From positions 24,219-88,218 of the forward strand of contig NZ_JABGCH010000012.1 in the NCBI RefSeq assembly GCF_019799945.1: 64,000 bases of DNA, read 5' to 3'. Below the pieces are notes generated by a model. It saw only the letters and a list, made by a program, of their open reading frames with translations. It was not told the origin of the DNA and did not search any database. The stretch comes from Modestobacter marinus. GTDB lineage: Bacteria; Actinomycetota; Actinomycetes; Mycobacteriales; Geodermatophilaceae. A program made the position numbers and the translations under genes. Shown piece after piece: positions 44,516 through 52,129 of this stretch (positions are counted from its first letter, which is position 1; each line of letters opens with the position of its first letter).

Positions 44516-45028
44516 TCAGTCGGCCGGTGCGCTCAGCCGGAAGGCCTCCAGCTCGGTGTCGTACCACCGCCGGGTGCGGCCCAGCGGCTCCATGCCCAGC
44601 CGCCGGCAGACGGCCAGCGACGGCTCGTTGCCCGGCCGGACGACGGCGTAGACCTCCACCAGCCCCTCGCCGAACGCCCGGTCCAGCACGGCGCGGGCGG
44701 CCTCGGTGGCGTAGCCGCGGCCCCAGCTGTCCGGGTGCAGGTGCCAGCCGACCTCCACCTCACCCACGCCGTTGGGCAGCGGTTTGAGCAGCACGGTGCC
44801 CGCCGGCCGGCCGCCGTCCACCGGCTCGATGGCCCAGCAGCCGTGCCGCGGGTCGAGCGCGTGCACCCGCTGCCAGCGCTCCACCAGCTCGCGCATCGAC
44901 ACCGTCGGCGGGCCGCCCAGCCAGCGGGTCACCTCGTCGCGGCCGTAGAGGTCGGCCAGGCGGGCGAGGTCGGCGTCGACCGTCGTCCAGGCCCGCAGCC
45001 GCAGCCGGGCGGTGCACAGCAGCTCCAC
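44516..45028 (-). CDS. GNAT-family N-acetyltransferase (RimJ-like)
   Basis: 170 residues, GTG start. CTARLRLRAWTTVDADLARLADLYGRDEVTRWLGG is the opening of RimJ/RimL-type acetyltransferases. GEVEVGWHLHPDSWGRGYATEAARAVLDRAFGEGLVEVYAVVRPGNEPSLAVCRRLGM carries the acetyl-CoA loop and the NxxS/A segment. The acceptor could be a protein N-terminus, an amino acid or a small amine. A GAAGGACC-family hairpin lies between its start and the kamA stop. Confidence 0.83.
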   Translation of the reverse strand: MELLCTARLRLRAWTTVDADLARLADLYGRDEVTRWLGGPPTVSMRELVERWQRVHALDPRHGCWAIEPVDGGRPAGTVLLKPLPNGVGEVEVGWHLHPDSWGRGYATEAARAVLDRAFGEGLVEVYAVVRPGNEPSLAVCRRLGMEPLGRTRRWYDTELEAFRLSAPAD

Positions 45029-45071
45029 CGCGGGTGGCTACCGCCGCCGTCCGGCCGGGAAACCACGTCAG

Positions 45072-45128
45072 CGGCCCTCCTGCAGGGTCCCGCCGCGAGC
45101 GTGCGAGTGGGGGGCCGGCGGGTCCTTC
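45072..45128 (-). terminator. GAAGGACC-family hairpin after kamA
   Basis: Minus-strand GAAGGACC starts at 45128, 27 nt past the kamA stop, and GGCCG lies at the far end. A stem CCCGCCG (45089-45095) with CGGCGGG (45116-45122) surrounds the CTCGCACGCTCG core. Confidence 0.6.
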
Positions 45129-45155
45129 TTCAGGTCACCTGATCGCCGGCCGACC

Positions 45156-46523
45156 TCACCCCACGGGCGACAGCGACGCGCCGATCCGCTGGGCGGCCCA
45201 CCACTCCCGGCCCTCGGCGGGCAGCGTGTGGATCGGGTCGTAGTAGGTGTAGCGCCGGTCCAGCGCCGCCTCGTCGGCCCGCTCGATGCCGGTGCGGTAG
45301 TTCTTCGTCCAGTAGGAGATGCCGCGCACCTGGTCGTACTCGGCGACCTGGTGCACCCAGCGCTTGCCGACGAAGGGCACGTCGCAGACGATCCGCGGGG
45401 TGGCGAAGCCGGGCAGGTAGCCCATGAGATCGTGCTGCAGCGTCTGCGCCTGGGCGAGGGAGACCCGCCAGTGCTCGGCGCTGGGGATCATGTCGCACAT
45501 GTAGAAGTAGTAGGGCGTGATCCCGGCGCCGTCGAGCAGCCCGAAGCACAGGTCGAGCAGCTGCCCGGCGGTGGCGTTGACCCCGGCCAGCAGCACGCCC
45601 TGGTTGCGCACGTCGCGCACCCCGGCGGCCAGCAGCGCCCCGGCGGCCTCGGCCACCAGCGGGGTCACCGACTGGGCGGCGTTGACGTGGGTGTGCACGG
45701 CGAGGGAGACCCCGCGCTCGCGCGCCGTCCCCGCCAGCCGGGTCATGCCCGCCACCACGTCGTCCTGCAGCCAGTGCTGCGGCAGGCCCATCAGCGCCTT
45801 GGAGGCCAGCCGGATGTCGCGGACCGACTCGATCTCCAGCAACCCGGCGACGAAGGCCTCGAGGTTGCGGAACGGCAGGTTGGCCACGTCCCCGCCGGAG
45901 ACCACGACGTCCCGCACCCCGGGGGTGCGGCGCAGGTAGTCGAGCATCGCGCCCTGCCGGTCGACCGGCTTGAGGTCGAACTTGAGCTTGGCGACGGCGG
46001 GCGTGGAGTTGCCCACCAGGTCCATCCGGGTGCAGTGGCCGCAGTACTGCGGGCAGGTCGACAGCAGCTCGGCGAGCACCTTGGTGGGGTAGCGGTGGGT
46101 CAGCCCCTCCACCGCCCACATGTCGTGCTCGTGCAGCGAGTCGCGGGAGGCGTAGGGATGGCTGCCGTCCGCGCCGGGCAGCCGGTCGGAGGCGACGGGC
46201 AGCATGTACCGGCGGACCGGGTCGGCGAGCATCGCCGCCGTCGTGGGCACGGCGCCGGGGACCATCGTGTTGAGCATCTGCGGGGGCAGCAGCAGCGACA
46301 TCGTCGCCCGGCCGGCCTGGTCGGCCTCGACGTCGGCGTAGAACGACTCGTCGAGCAGGTCCCCGTACACCCCGCGCAGCTGCCGGACGTTCTTCACGCA
46401 GTGCGCGCGCTGCCACTGGGCGCTGCGCCACTCGTCCTGGGTCACCCCGGCGAAGCCCGGCAGCCGGCGCCAGTCGGGCTCGACGAGCTCGCGCGCGGTG
46501 TACTCGTAAGGCTGCTCCAGCAC
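45156..46523 (-). CDS. kamA: Lysine 2,3-aminomutase
   Basis: 455 residues, GTG start with GGGGAG. It is a radical SAM/PLP enzyme that converts L-lysine to L-beta-lysine. The cluster motif CPQYCGHC places the three cysteines at 157, 161 and 164; VSGGDVANL and GVNATAGQLLDLCFGLLDGAGITPYYFYMCDMIP are KamA blocks, and DVPFVGKRW contains the likely PLP lysine. EF-P-modifying EpmB homologues are shorter (about 340 residues) and stand alone, while this one is longer and divergent to kamDE. It is the first step of the lysine route encoded by the adjacent genes. Confidence 0.9.
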   Translation of the reverse strand: MLEQPYEYTARELVEPDWRRLPGFAGVTQDEWRSAQWQRAHCVKNVRQLRGVYGDLLDESFYADVEADQAGRATMSLLLPPQMLNTMVPGAVPTTAAMLADPVRRYMLPVASDRLPGADGSHPYASRDSLHEHDMWAVEGLTHRYPTKVLAELLSTCPQYCGHCTRMDLVGNSTPAVAKLKFDLKPVDRQGAMLDYLRRTPGVRDVVVSGGDVANLPFRNLEAFVAGLLEIESVRDIRLASKALMGLPQHWLQDDVVAGMTRLAGTARERGVSLAVHTHVNAAQSVTPLVAEAAGALLAAGVRDVRNQGVLLAGVNATAGQLLDLCFGLLDGAGITPYYFYMCDMIPSAEHWRVSLAQAQTLQHDLMGYLPGFATPRIVCDVPFVGKRWVHQVAEYDQVRGISYWTKNYRTGIERADEAALDRRYTYYDPIHTLPAEGREWWAAQRIGASLSPVG

Positions 46524-46567
46524 CGGAACTCCCCGTCTCTCTCGGTCCGATCCACGACGACGAGATC

Positions 46568-46573
46568 AGCCTA
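46568..46573 (-). promoter_or_regulatory. Possible -10 box TAGGCT, kamA
   Basis: Predicts a leader of about 39 nt with the GGGGAG ribosome site. It lies within 40 bp of the kdd -10 on the other strand. Confidence 0.4.
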
Positions 46574-46583
46574 CGGGAAGATG

Positions 46584-46613
46584 TTCGGCAAACGGGCATG
46601 ATCGCGATAGGTT
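46584..46613 (+). promoter_or_regulatory. Possible promoter of the kdd-kal operon
   Basis: TTCGGC (46584-46589), 18-nt spacer, TAGGTT (46608-46613), predicted start near 46620. The divergent kam promoters share this 126-bp gap, a natural place for one regulator. Confidence 0.4.
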
Positions 46614-46649
46614 CTGCGGTATCGGTGGCATACAGGTGGAGGGACGACG

Positions 46650-47684
46650 GTGGTGAGCGACCTGCTGCAGCGGAGTCTGGGGGTGCACCGCGTGCTCGAG
46701 CCGGCCGGGGTGCTGCCCCAGGCGGCCACCCGGCTGGACCCCGATCCGCGGATCGCCCCCGACGAGGTCCGCATCGCCGTCGAGCGGCTGAACCTCGACG
46801 CGGCCTCCTTCCGGCAGCTGACCGAGGCGCACGGCGGGGACGGCGACGCGGTGCGGGCCGCGGTGCTCGGGATCGTCGAGAGCCAGGGCAAGATGCACAA
46901 CCCGGTCACCGGTTCCGGCGGCATGCTCGTCGGCACGGTCGAGGAGGTCGGCCCGGACTCGCCGCTGGGGCTCTGCCCCGGTGACCGGGTCGCCACGCTG
47001 GTCTCGCTCACCCTCACCCCGCTGCGCCTCACCGACGGGCTGGCCCGCTGGGACGGCCGCAGCGAGCAGGTCCCGGCGCAGGGGACGGCGGTGCTCTTCG
47101 CCCGGTCGATCGCCGCCGTCCTGCCCGACGACCTGCCCACCGAGGTCGCCCTCGCCGTCCTCGACGTGTGCGGCGCCCCGGCCGCCACCGAACGCGTGGT
47201 GCACCGCGCCGGCCACCGCCCCTCGGTGGCCGTGCTCGGCGCCGCCGGCAAGTCCGGCTGCCTGAGCCTGGCCGCCGCCCGCGACGCCCGGGCGGGCCGC
47301 CTGGTCGGCGTGGTGCGGAACGAGGCCGAGGCCGCCGCGCTGCGGGCCGCGGGGCTGGCCGACCAGGTGGTGGTCGCCGACGCGACCGACCCGCTGGCCC
47401 TCGCGGCCGCGGTGGGCCGGCCGGTCGACGTGACCGTGGTCTGCGTCGACGCACCCGGCGCGGAGCACGGGGCGCTGCTCGCGACGGCCGACGGCGGCAC
47501 CGTGCTCTTCTTCTCCATGGCCACCTCCTTCTCGGCGGCGGCCCTGGGCGCGGAGGGGATGGCGGCGGACGTGACCATGCTGGTGGGCAACGGCTACACG
47601 CCGGGCCACGCCGCCCTGGCCCTGGACCTGTACCGGTGCACGCCGGGCGTGCGGGCGCTGATCGACCCGCGGGTGCGGGCATGA
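46650..47684 (+). CDS. kdd: L-erythro-3,5-diaminohexanoate dehydrogenase
   Basis: 344 residues, GTG start (46650 or 46653) with GGAGGG. It oxidises and deaminates 3,5-diaminohexanoate to 3-keto-5-aminohexanoate using NAD(P)+. SLGVHRVLEPAGVLPQAATRLD, the KMHNPVTGSGGMLVGTVEEVG block and AVLGAAGKSGCLSLAAARDARAG (nucleotide loop) match Kdd of lysine fermenters. Together with kamA and kamDE it gives three consecutive enzymes of the pathway, which makes the assignment firm. Stop overlaps the next ATG (ATGA). Confidence 0.9.
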   Translation: MVSDLLQRSLGVHRVLEPAGVLPQAATRLDPDPRIAPDEVRIAVERLNLDAASFRQLTEAHGGDGDAVRAAVLGIVESQGKMHNPVTGSGGMLVGTVEEVGPDSPLGLCPGDRVATLVSLTLTPLRLTDGLARWDGRSEQVPAQGTAVLFARSIAAVLPDDLPTEVALAVLDVCGAPAATERVVHRAGHRPSVAVLGAAGKSGCLSLAAARDARAGRLVGVVRNEAEAAALRAAGLADQVVVADATDPLALAAAVGRPVDVTVVCVDAPGAEHGALLATADGGTVLFFSMATSFSAAALGAEGMAADVTMLVGNGYTPGHAALALDLYRCTPGVRALIDPRVRA

Positions 47685-49198
47685 CCGGCCTGCTGGTCAC
47701 CGGGGTCACCGTCGGCGACCGCCCCGGCCGGGCGGTGCACGTCGTCGACGGGCGGATCGCCTGGCTCGGCGCCGCGGCGGACGCGCCGCCCGCCGGCCGG
47801 GTGGTGGACGGCGGGGGCGCGCTGCTCATCCCGGCCTTCGTCGACGCCCACGTGCACGCCACCGCGACCGGGCTCGCGCTGACCGGGCTGGCGCTGCACG
47901 GCGCGGACAGCCTGCGGGCCGCGGTGGCCACCGTCGCCGACCATGCCGCGGCGCAGCCCACCGGCACGGTGCTGGGCACCGGCTGGGACGAGACCGGCTG
48001 GCCCGAGGGGCGCGGTCTGACCCGGTCGGACGTGGACGCGGTGGTGGGGGAGCGGCCGGCCTACCTGGCCCGGGTCGACGTCCACTCCGCGACCGTCTCC
48101 ACGGCGCTGCTCGACCGGGTGCCCGGGATCACCGGCCTGCCCGGCTTCTCCGCGGACGGCCGGCTGCGGCTCGACGCGCACCACGCCGCCCGGCAGGCCG
48201 CCTACGGCGCCGTCGACCCCGCGCAGCGCCGGGCCGCGCAGCGGGCCACCCTGGACGCCGCCGCGGCGTTGGGCGTCGGCACGGTGCACGAGATGGCCGG
48301 CCCGGAGGTGTCCAGCGCCGAGGACCTGGCCGGGCTGCTGGCGCTGGCCGGGGAGGCGCCCGGCCCGCGGGTGCTCGGGTACTGGGGGGAGCTGGCCTCG
48401 CGCGGCGGGCTGGACGTGGTCCGCGAGCTGGGCCTGGCCGGCGCGGGCGGCGACCTGTTCTGCGACGGCGCGTTCGGCTCGCACACCGCCGCGCTCTCCC
48501 GGCCCTACACCGACCGGCCGGAGAGCAGCGGCGCCCTGCGGTTCGACACCGCGCAGCTGGTCGACCACCTGCGCGCCTGCACGCTCGCCGGGGTGCAGGC
48601 CGGCTTCCACGTCATCGGGGACGCCGCGGTCGCCCAGGTGCTGGCCGCGGTCGGTGCCGTGGCCGACCAGCTGGGCCGGGACGCCGTGCGGGCCTGCCGG
48701 CACCGGCTGGAGCACCTGGAGATGGTGGACGAGGACGCGATCGACGCGTTGCGACGCTGCGGGATGGTGGCCAGCGTGCAGCCGGCGTTCGACGCGCTGT
48801 GGGGCGGCGCGGCGGGCATGTACGCCGAGCGCCTGGGCGTCGAGCGGGCCGCGGCCACCAACCCGTTCGCCGACCTGGTCGACGCCGGGGTGCCGCTGGC
48901 CCTGGGCAGCGACGCCCCGGTCACACCACTGGACCCCTGGGGCGGGGTGTACGCCGCCGTCGAGCACGCCACGCCCGGCTCCGCGCTGCGCCCGTTCGAC
49001 GCCTTCGACGCCGGCACCCACGGGGGCTGGGTCGCCGCCCGCGCCGAGCACGCCGAGGGCCCGCTCGCCGTCGGCGCCGCCGCCGACCTCGCGCTGTGGG
49101 CCACCGGGGACACGCTGTCCGCCGTCCTGGCCACCCGCGCCCGCCCCACCTGCCGGCTGCTCGTGGTCGCCGGCCAGCCGATCGGAGACCTGCAATGA
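47681..49198 (+). CDS. YtcJ-like amidohydrolase within the lysine cluster
   Basis: 505 residues, ATGA overlap with kdd. Amidohydrolase-3 features: AFVDAHVHA, a metal-site segment FHVIGDAAVAQVL, RHRLEHLEMVDEDAID, and GSDAPVTPLDPWGGVYAAVEH. The family removes formyl, acyl or similar groups from amines or hydrolyses cyclic amides. It is not part of the known lysine fermentation route. By position it may release an acylated or lactam form of lysine or a pathway intermediate; that is inference. An inverted repeat begins at its stop codon. Confidence 0.82.
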   Translation: MTGLLVTGVTVGDRPGRAVHVVDGRIAWLGAAADAPPAGRVVDGGGALLIPAFVDAHVHATATGLALTGLALHGADSLRAAVATVADHAAAQPTGTVLGTGWDETGWPEGRGLTRSDVDAVVGERPAYLARVDVHSATVSTALLDRVPGITGLPGFSADGRLRLDAHHAARQAAYGAVDPAQRRAAQRATLDAAAALGVGTVHEMAGPEVSSAEDLAGLLALAGEAPGPRVLGYWGELASRGGLDVVRELGLAGAGGDLFCDGAFGSHTAALSRPYTDRPESSGALRFDTAQLVDHLRACTLAGVQAGFHVIGDAAVAQVLAAVGAVADQLGRDAVRACRHRLEHLEMVDEDAIDALRRCGMVASVQPAFDALWGGAAGMYAERLGVERAAATNPFADLVDAGVPLALGSDAPVTPLDPWGGVYAAVEHATPGSALRPFDAFDAGTHGGWVAARAEHAEGPLAVGAAADLALWATGDTLSAVLATRARPTCRLLVVAGQPIGDLQ

Positions 49199-49272
49199 GG
49201 CGGAAGTGGCCATTTCTGCCCCTGGCCGGGGCGTGCCGTCACCACGTCGGGGCAGAAGTGGCCACTTCCGCC
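49199..49272. repeat. Long inverted repeat between the amidohydrolase gene and kamD
   Basis: 24-nt arms at 49199-49222 and 49249-49272, one mismatch (a G-T-type pair), 26-nt spacer. The arm reads GGCGGAAGTGGCC then A(T/C)TTCTGCCCC. It begins at the amidohydrolase stop and ends 20 nt before kamD. It may be a REP-like element that reduces read-through, or a folded mRNA segment that separates expression levels in the operon. Confidence 0.8.
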
Positions 49273-49292
49273 CGGGAGAGGGAGGGGACGCG

Positions 49293-50879
49293 ATGAGCGG
49301 CAAGCTGGCGTTGAACCCGGTGCTGGTCGCCCGGGCGCGGGAGCTCGCCGCGCGGGCCGCCGCGCCGGTGGTGGAGCTGGCGCAGGCGCACACCACGGTC
49401 TCCGTCGAGCGCGCCGTGCTGCGGCTGGCCGGGCTCACCGGCACCGACCCGGTCACCGGTGACGGGCCCGAGCAGGACCGGGTGCCCTGGGTGAACCGCG
49501 TGGTGGACGCCGTCCGCGACCAGGTGGGCCTCGAGTCCGGCGTCGCGCTGCCGGTCTGGCACGCGCTCACCTCCGGCGCCGCCGGCAGCCTGCCGGAGCT
49601 CGCCGAGCAGGTCGGCGCCGGTACCGCGCGGTTCGCCGTCCCGACCGACCCGGAGCCCGCCCGGGAGGCCGCGCGGGCCGCCGTCGCCGCCGGCATCGCC
49701 TGGATCGACGCCAACCGCGCCCGCCGCGACGAGCTGGTCACCACCCTCGGCGACCCGCCCCGCCGGCCGTGGATCTACCTGATCGTCGCCACCGGCGACA
49801 TCCACGAGGACATCCCGCAGGCCCAGGCCGCCGCCCGGGCCGGCGCGGACGTCATCGCGGTCATCCGGTCCACCGGGCAGTCGCTGCTGGACTACGTCCC
49901 CGAGGGCGCCACCCGCACCGGCTACGCGGGCACCTACGCCACGCAGGAGAACTTCCGGCTGATGCGCGCGGCGCTGGACGACGTCAGCCGCGAGCTGGGC
50001 CGCTACGTGCGGCTGACCAACTACGCCTCCGGGCTGTGCATGCCGGAGATCGCGGTGCTGGCCGGGCTGGAGCGGCTGGACATGATGCTCAACGACGCGA
50101 TGTACGGGATCCTCTTCCGCGACATCAACCCGCGGCGGACGTTCGTCGACCAGCGGTTCAGCCGGATGGTCCACGCCCGCGCCGGAATCGTGATCAACAC
50201 CGGCGAGGACAACTACCTCACCACCGCCGACGCCGTCGACGAGGCGCACACCGTCACCGTCAGCCAGCTGCTCAACGAGCGGCTGGCGCACGAGGCCGGC
50301 CTCGAGGACTGGCAGCTGGGTCTGGGGCACGCCTTCGAGATCGACCCGGACCGGCCGGAGTCCTTCCGGCTGGAGCTCGCGCACGCGCTGCTGGCCCGCG
50401 GCCTGTTCCCCGACGCGCCGCTGAAGTGGATGCCGCCGACCAAGCACATGACCGGGGACGTGTTCCGCGGCTACCTGCTCGACGGGTTCTTCAACCTGGC
50501 CGGGGTGCTCACCGGCCAGGGGATCCTGCTGGTCGGGATGATGACCGAGGCCGTGGTCACCCCGTGGCTGTCCGACCGGGACCTGGCGCTGCGCAACGTG
50601 CGCTACGTGCTGGACGCCGCGGGCAACCTCGCGGAGGACTTCCACCCGCAGCCGGGCGGGTTCATCGACCGCCGCGCGCACACGGTGCTGGCCGAGGCGG
50701 TGGACCTGCTGGAGCGGATCGCCGACCATCCGCAGGGGCTGATCCAGGCGATCGCCGACGGCACCTTCGGCATCACCCGGCGGTCCCCGGACGGCGGGAA
50801 GGGCCTGGACGGCGTCGTCCGGCTCGCCCCCGACGCGTACAACCCGGCGCTGGAGCTGCTGGAGGGCGTCCGTGTCTGA
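49293..50879 (+). CDS. kamD: Lysine 5,6-aminomutase alpha subunit
   Basis: 528 residues from ATG 49293, with GGAGGGG in front. It is the PLP-binding TIM-barrel subunit of the adenosylcobalamin enzyme that moves the terminal amino group of D-lysine or L-beta-lysine to C5. VSVERAVLRLAGLTG, YLIVATGDIHEDIPQAQAAARAGADVIAVIRSTGQSLLDYVPEGAT, NYASGLCMPEIA and GDVFRGYLLDGFFNLAGVLTGQGILLVGMMTEAVVTP are KamD blocks. The gene overlaps kamE by 8 nt. No MutS-like reactivase gene, found in some clostridial clusters, is present. Confidence 0.93.
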   Translation: MSGKLALNPVLVARARELAARAAAPVVELAQAHTTVSVERAVLRLAGLTGTDPVTGDGPEQDRVPWVNRVVDAVRDQVGLESGVALPVWHALTSGAAGSLPELAEQVGAGTARFAVPTDPEPAREAARAAVAAGIAWIDANRARRDELVTTLGDPPRRPWIYLIVATGDIHEDIPQAQAAARAGADVIAVIRSTGQSLLDYVPEGATRTGYAGTYATQENFRLMRAALDDVSRELGRYVRLTNYASGLCMPEIAVLAGLERLDMMLNDAMYGILFRDINPRRTFVDQRFSRMVHARAGIVINTGEDNYLTTADAVDEAHTVTVSQLLNERLAHEAGLEDWQLGLGHAFEIDPDRPESFRLELAHALLARGLFPDAPLKWMPPTKHMTGDVFRGYLLDGFFNLAGVLTGQGILLVGMMTEAVVTPWLSDRDLALRNVRYVLDAAGNLAEDFHPQPGGFIDRRAHTVLAEAVDLLERIADHPQGLIQAIADGTFGITRRSPDGGKGLDGVVRLAPDAYNPALELLEGVRV

Positions 50880-51645
50880 CGGGACGATCGTCCGTCCCTA
50901 CGGGGACACCACCGGCGACGGGATGGTGCAGACCTCGTTCACGCTGCCCGTCCCGCCCGGGCCGCGCGCCGACGGGGCCGCCCTGCAGCTGGCGCAGAAG
51001 ATGGGCATCGAGCCGGCGATGGTGGTGCACAGCCACGGCATCGGCGGTGGGGGTGGGACGGCGGGCGACGGCGCGGCGTTCACGTTCTTCGTCGTCTACG
51101 GCAGCGTGCGGCACCTGGTCGACCTGGCCGCGGTGCAGGTCGAGGAGCGGGCGTACCCGCTGCTGTCGCCGTCCGAGGTGAACGCCGCGATCAAGACCCG
51201 GCTGCGGCGCAGCCTCGTCGTGCTGGGCGCGTGCATCGGCACCGACGCGCACACCGTCGGCATCGACGCGATCCTCAACCTCAAGGGCTTCGCGGGGGAG
51301 AAGGGTCTGGAGTACTACCGGGAGATGCAGGTCGCGAACCTCGGCGCGCAGGTCGGGGTCGCCGACCTGGTCCGCACCGCGCGCGACCGGCGGGCCGACG
51401 CCGTCCTGGTCTCCCAGGTGGTCACCCAGCGCGACGCGCACCTGCGCAACACCCGGGAGCTCGCCGGGGCGTTCCGCGAGGCGATGGGGGAGTCCCGTCC
51501 GCTGCTGGTGGTCGGCGGCCCGCGGTTCGACCCGGCGATGGCGGCCGAGCTCGGCGTCGACAAGGTCTTCGGCCGGGGGACGACGCCCGGCGAGGTCGCC
51601 AGCTACCTGGTGTCCGCACTCGTACCCGCAGAGGAGCCAGCATGA
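50872..51645 (+). CDS. kamE: Lysine 5,6-aminomutase beta subunit, cobalamin-binding
   Basis: 257 residues, GTG start inside the kamD end. DAHTVG (125-130) is the DxHxxG cobalamin motif with His127 as axial ligand. AYPLLSPSEVNAAIKTRL precedes it, and GLEYYREMQVANLGAQVGVADLV and VSQVVTQRDAHLRNTREL follow, as in KamE. HSHGIGGGGGTAGDG near residue 55 is a conserved loop of the subunit. Coenzyme B12 links this cluster to cobalamin supply, also needed by metH in this window. ATGA coupling to kal. Confidence 0.93.
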   Translation: MSDGTIVRPYGDTTGDGMVQTSFTLPVPPGPRADGAALQLAQKMGIEPAMVVHSHGIGGGGGTAGDGAAFTFFVVYGSVRHLVDLAAVQVEERAYPLLSPSEVNAAIKTRLRRSLVVLGACIGTDAHTVGIDAILNLKGFAGEKGLEYYREMQVANLGAQVGVADLVRTARDRRADAVLVSQVVTQRDAHLRNTRELAGAFREAMGESRPLLVVGGPRFDPAMAAELGVDKVFGRGTTPGEVASYLVSALVPAEEPA

Positions 51646-52043
51646 CCGACCCCCGGCTGGGGCTGACCGTCACCCACCGCCGGTACGTGCAGTACGCGCA
51701 CGCCCACTACGGCGGCGACCTGGTCGACGGCGCCTACACCCTGGGCCTGTTCGGCGACGTGGCCACCGAGGTGGCGATCCGCGGCGACGGCGACGAGGGG
51801 CTGCTCGCCGGCTACTCCGAGGTGCGCTTCCTCGCCCCGGTGCAGGCCGGGGACGTGCTGGAGGCCTCCTGCGAGGTGGTCCGGGTCGGCCGCCGCAGCC
51901 GCGAGCTGCGCTGCTGGGCCGAGGTCGTCGCCCGCGCCGAGCCGTCCCGCGGCGCCTCGGCGGCCCGGGTGCTCGAGCCGCCGCTGCGGGTGGTCGAGGC
52001 GGTCGCCACCCTCGTCGTCCCCGGGCCGGCCGCGACCTCCTGA
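51642..52043 (+). CDS. kal: 3-aminobutyryl-CoA ammonia-lyase
   Basis: 133 residues, ATGA overlap with kamE. A hot-dog-fold protein: RRYVQYAHAHYGGDLVDGAYTLGLFGDVATEVAIRGDGDEGLLAGYSEVRFLAPVQAGDVLEAS is the pattern of Kal, which removes ammonia from 3-aminobutyryl-CoA to give crotonyl-CoA. The intervening cleavage enzyme (Kce) and CoA transferase are not in the window, so the later part of the pathway must be encoded elsewhere or run differently. The context, more than the sequence, rules out a generic thioesterase. Confidence 0.82.
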   Translation: MTDPRLGLTVTHRRYVQYAHAHYGGDLVDGAYTLGLFGDVATEVAIRGDGDEGLLAGYSEVRFLAPVQAGDVLEASCEVVRVGRRSRELRCWAEVVARAEPSRGASAARVLEPPLRVVEAVATLVVPGPAATS

Positions 52044-52129
52044 GCGTCGTCCCGGCCGGTGCGCCCGCCGGGATGGGATGCTGGGGCGCGGTCGCCGCGG
52101 TGGCGGCCGGGGACGCGGGGAGGACGGCG

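Noticed and set aside
45156-46523. kamA as the EF-P-modifying EpmB
   Set aside because: Length and the adjacent kdd, kamD, kamE and kal genes point to lysine catabolism.
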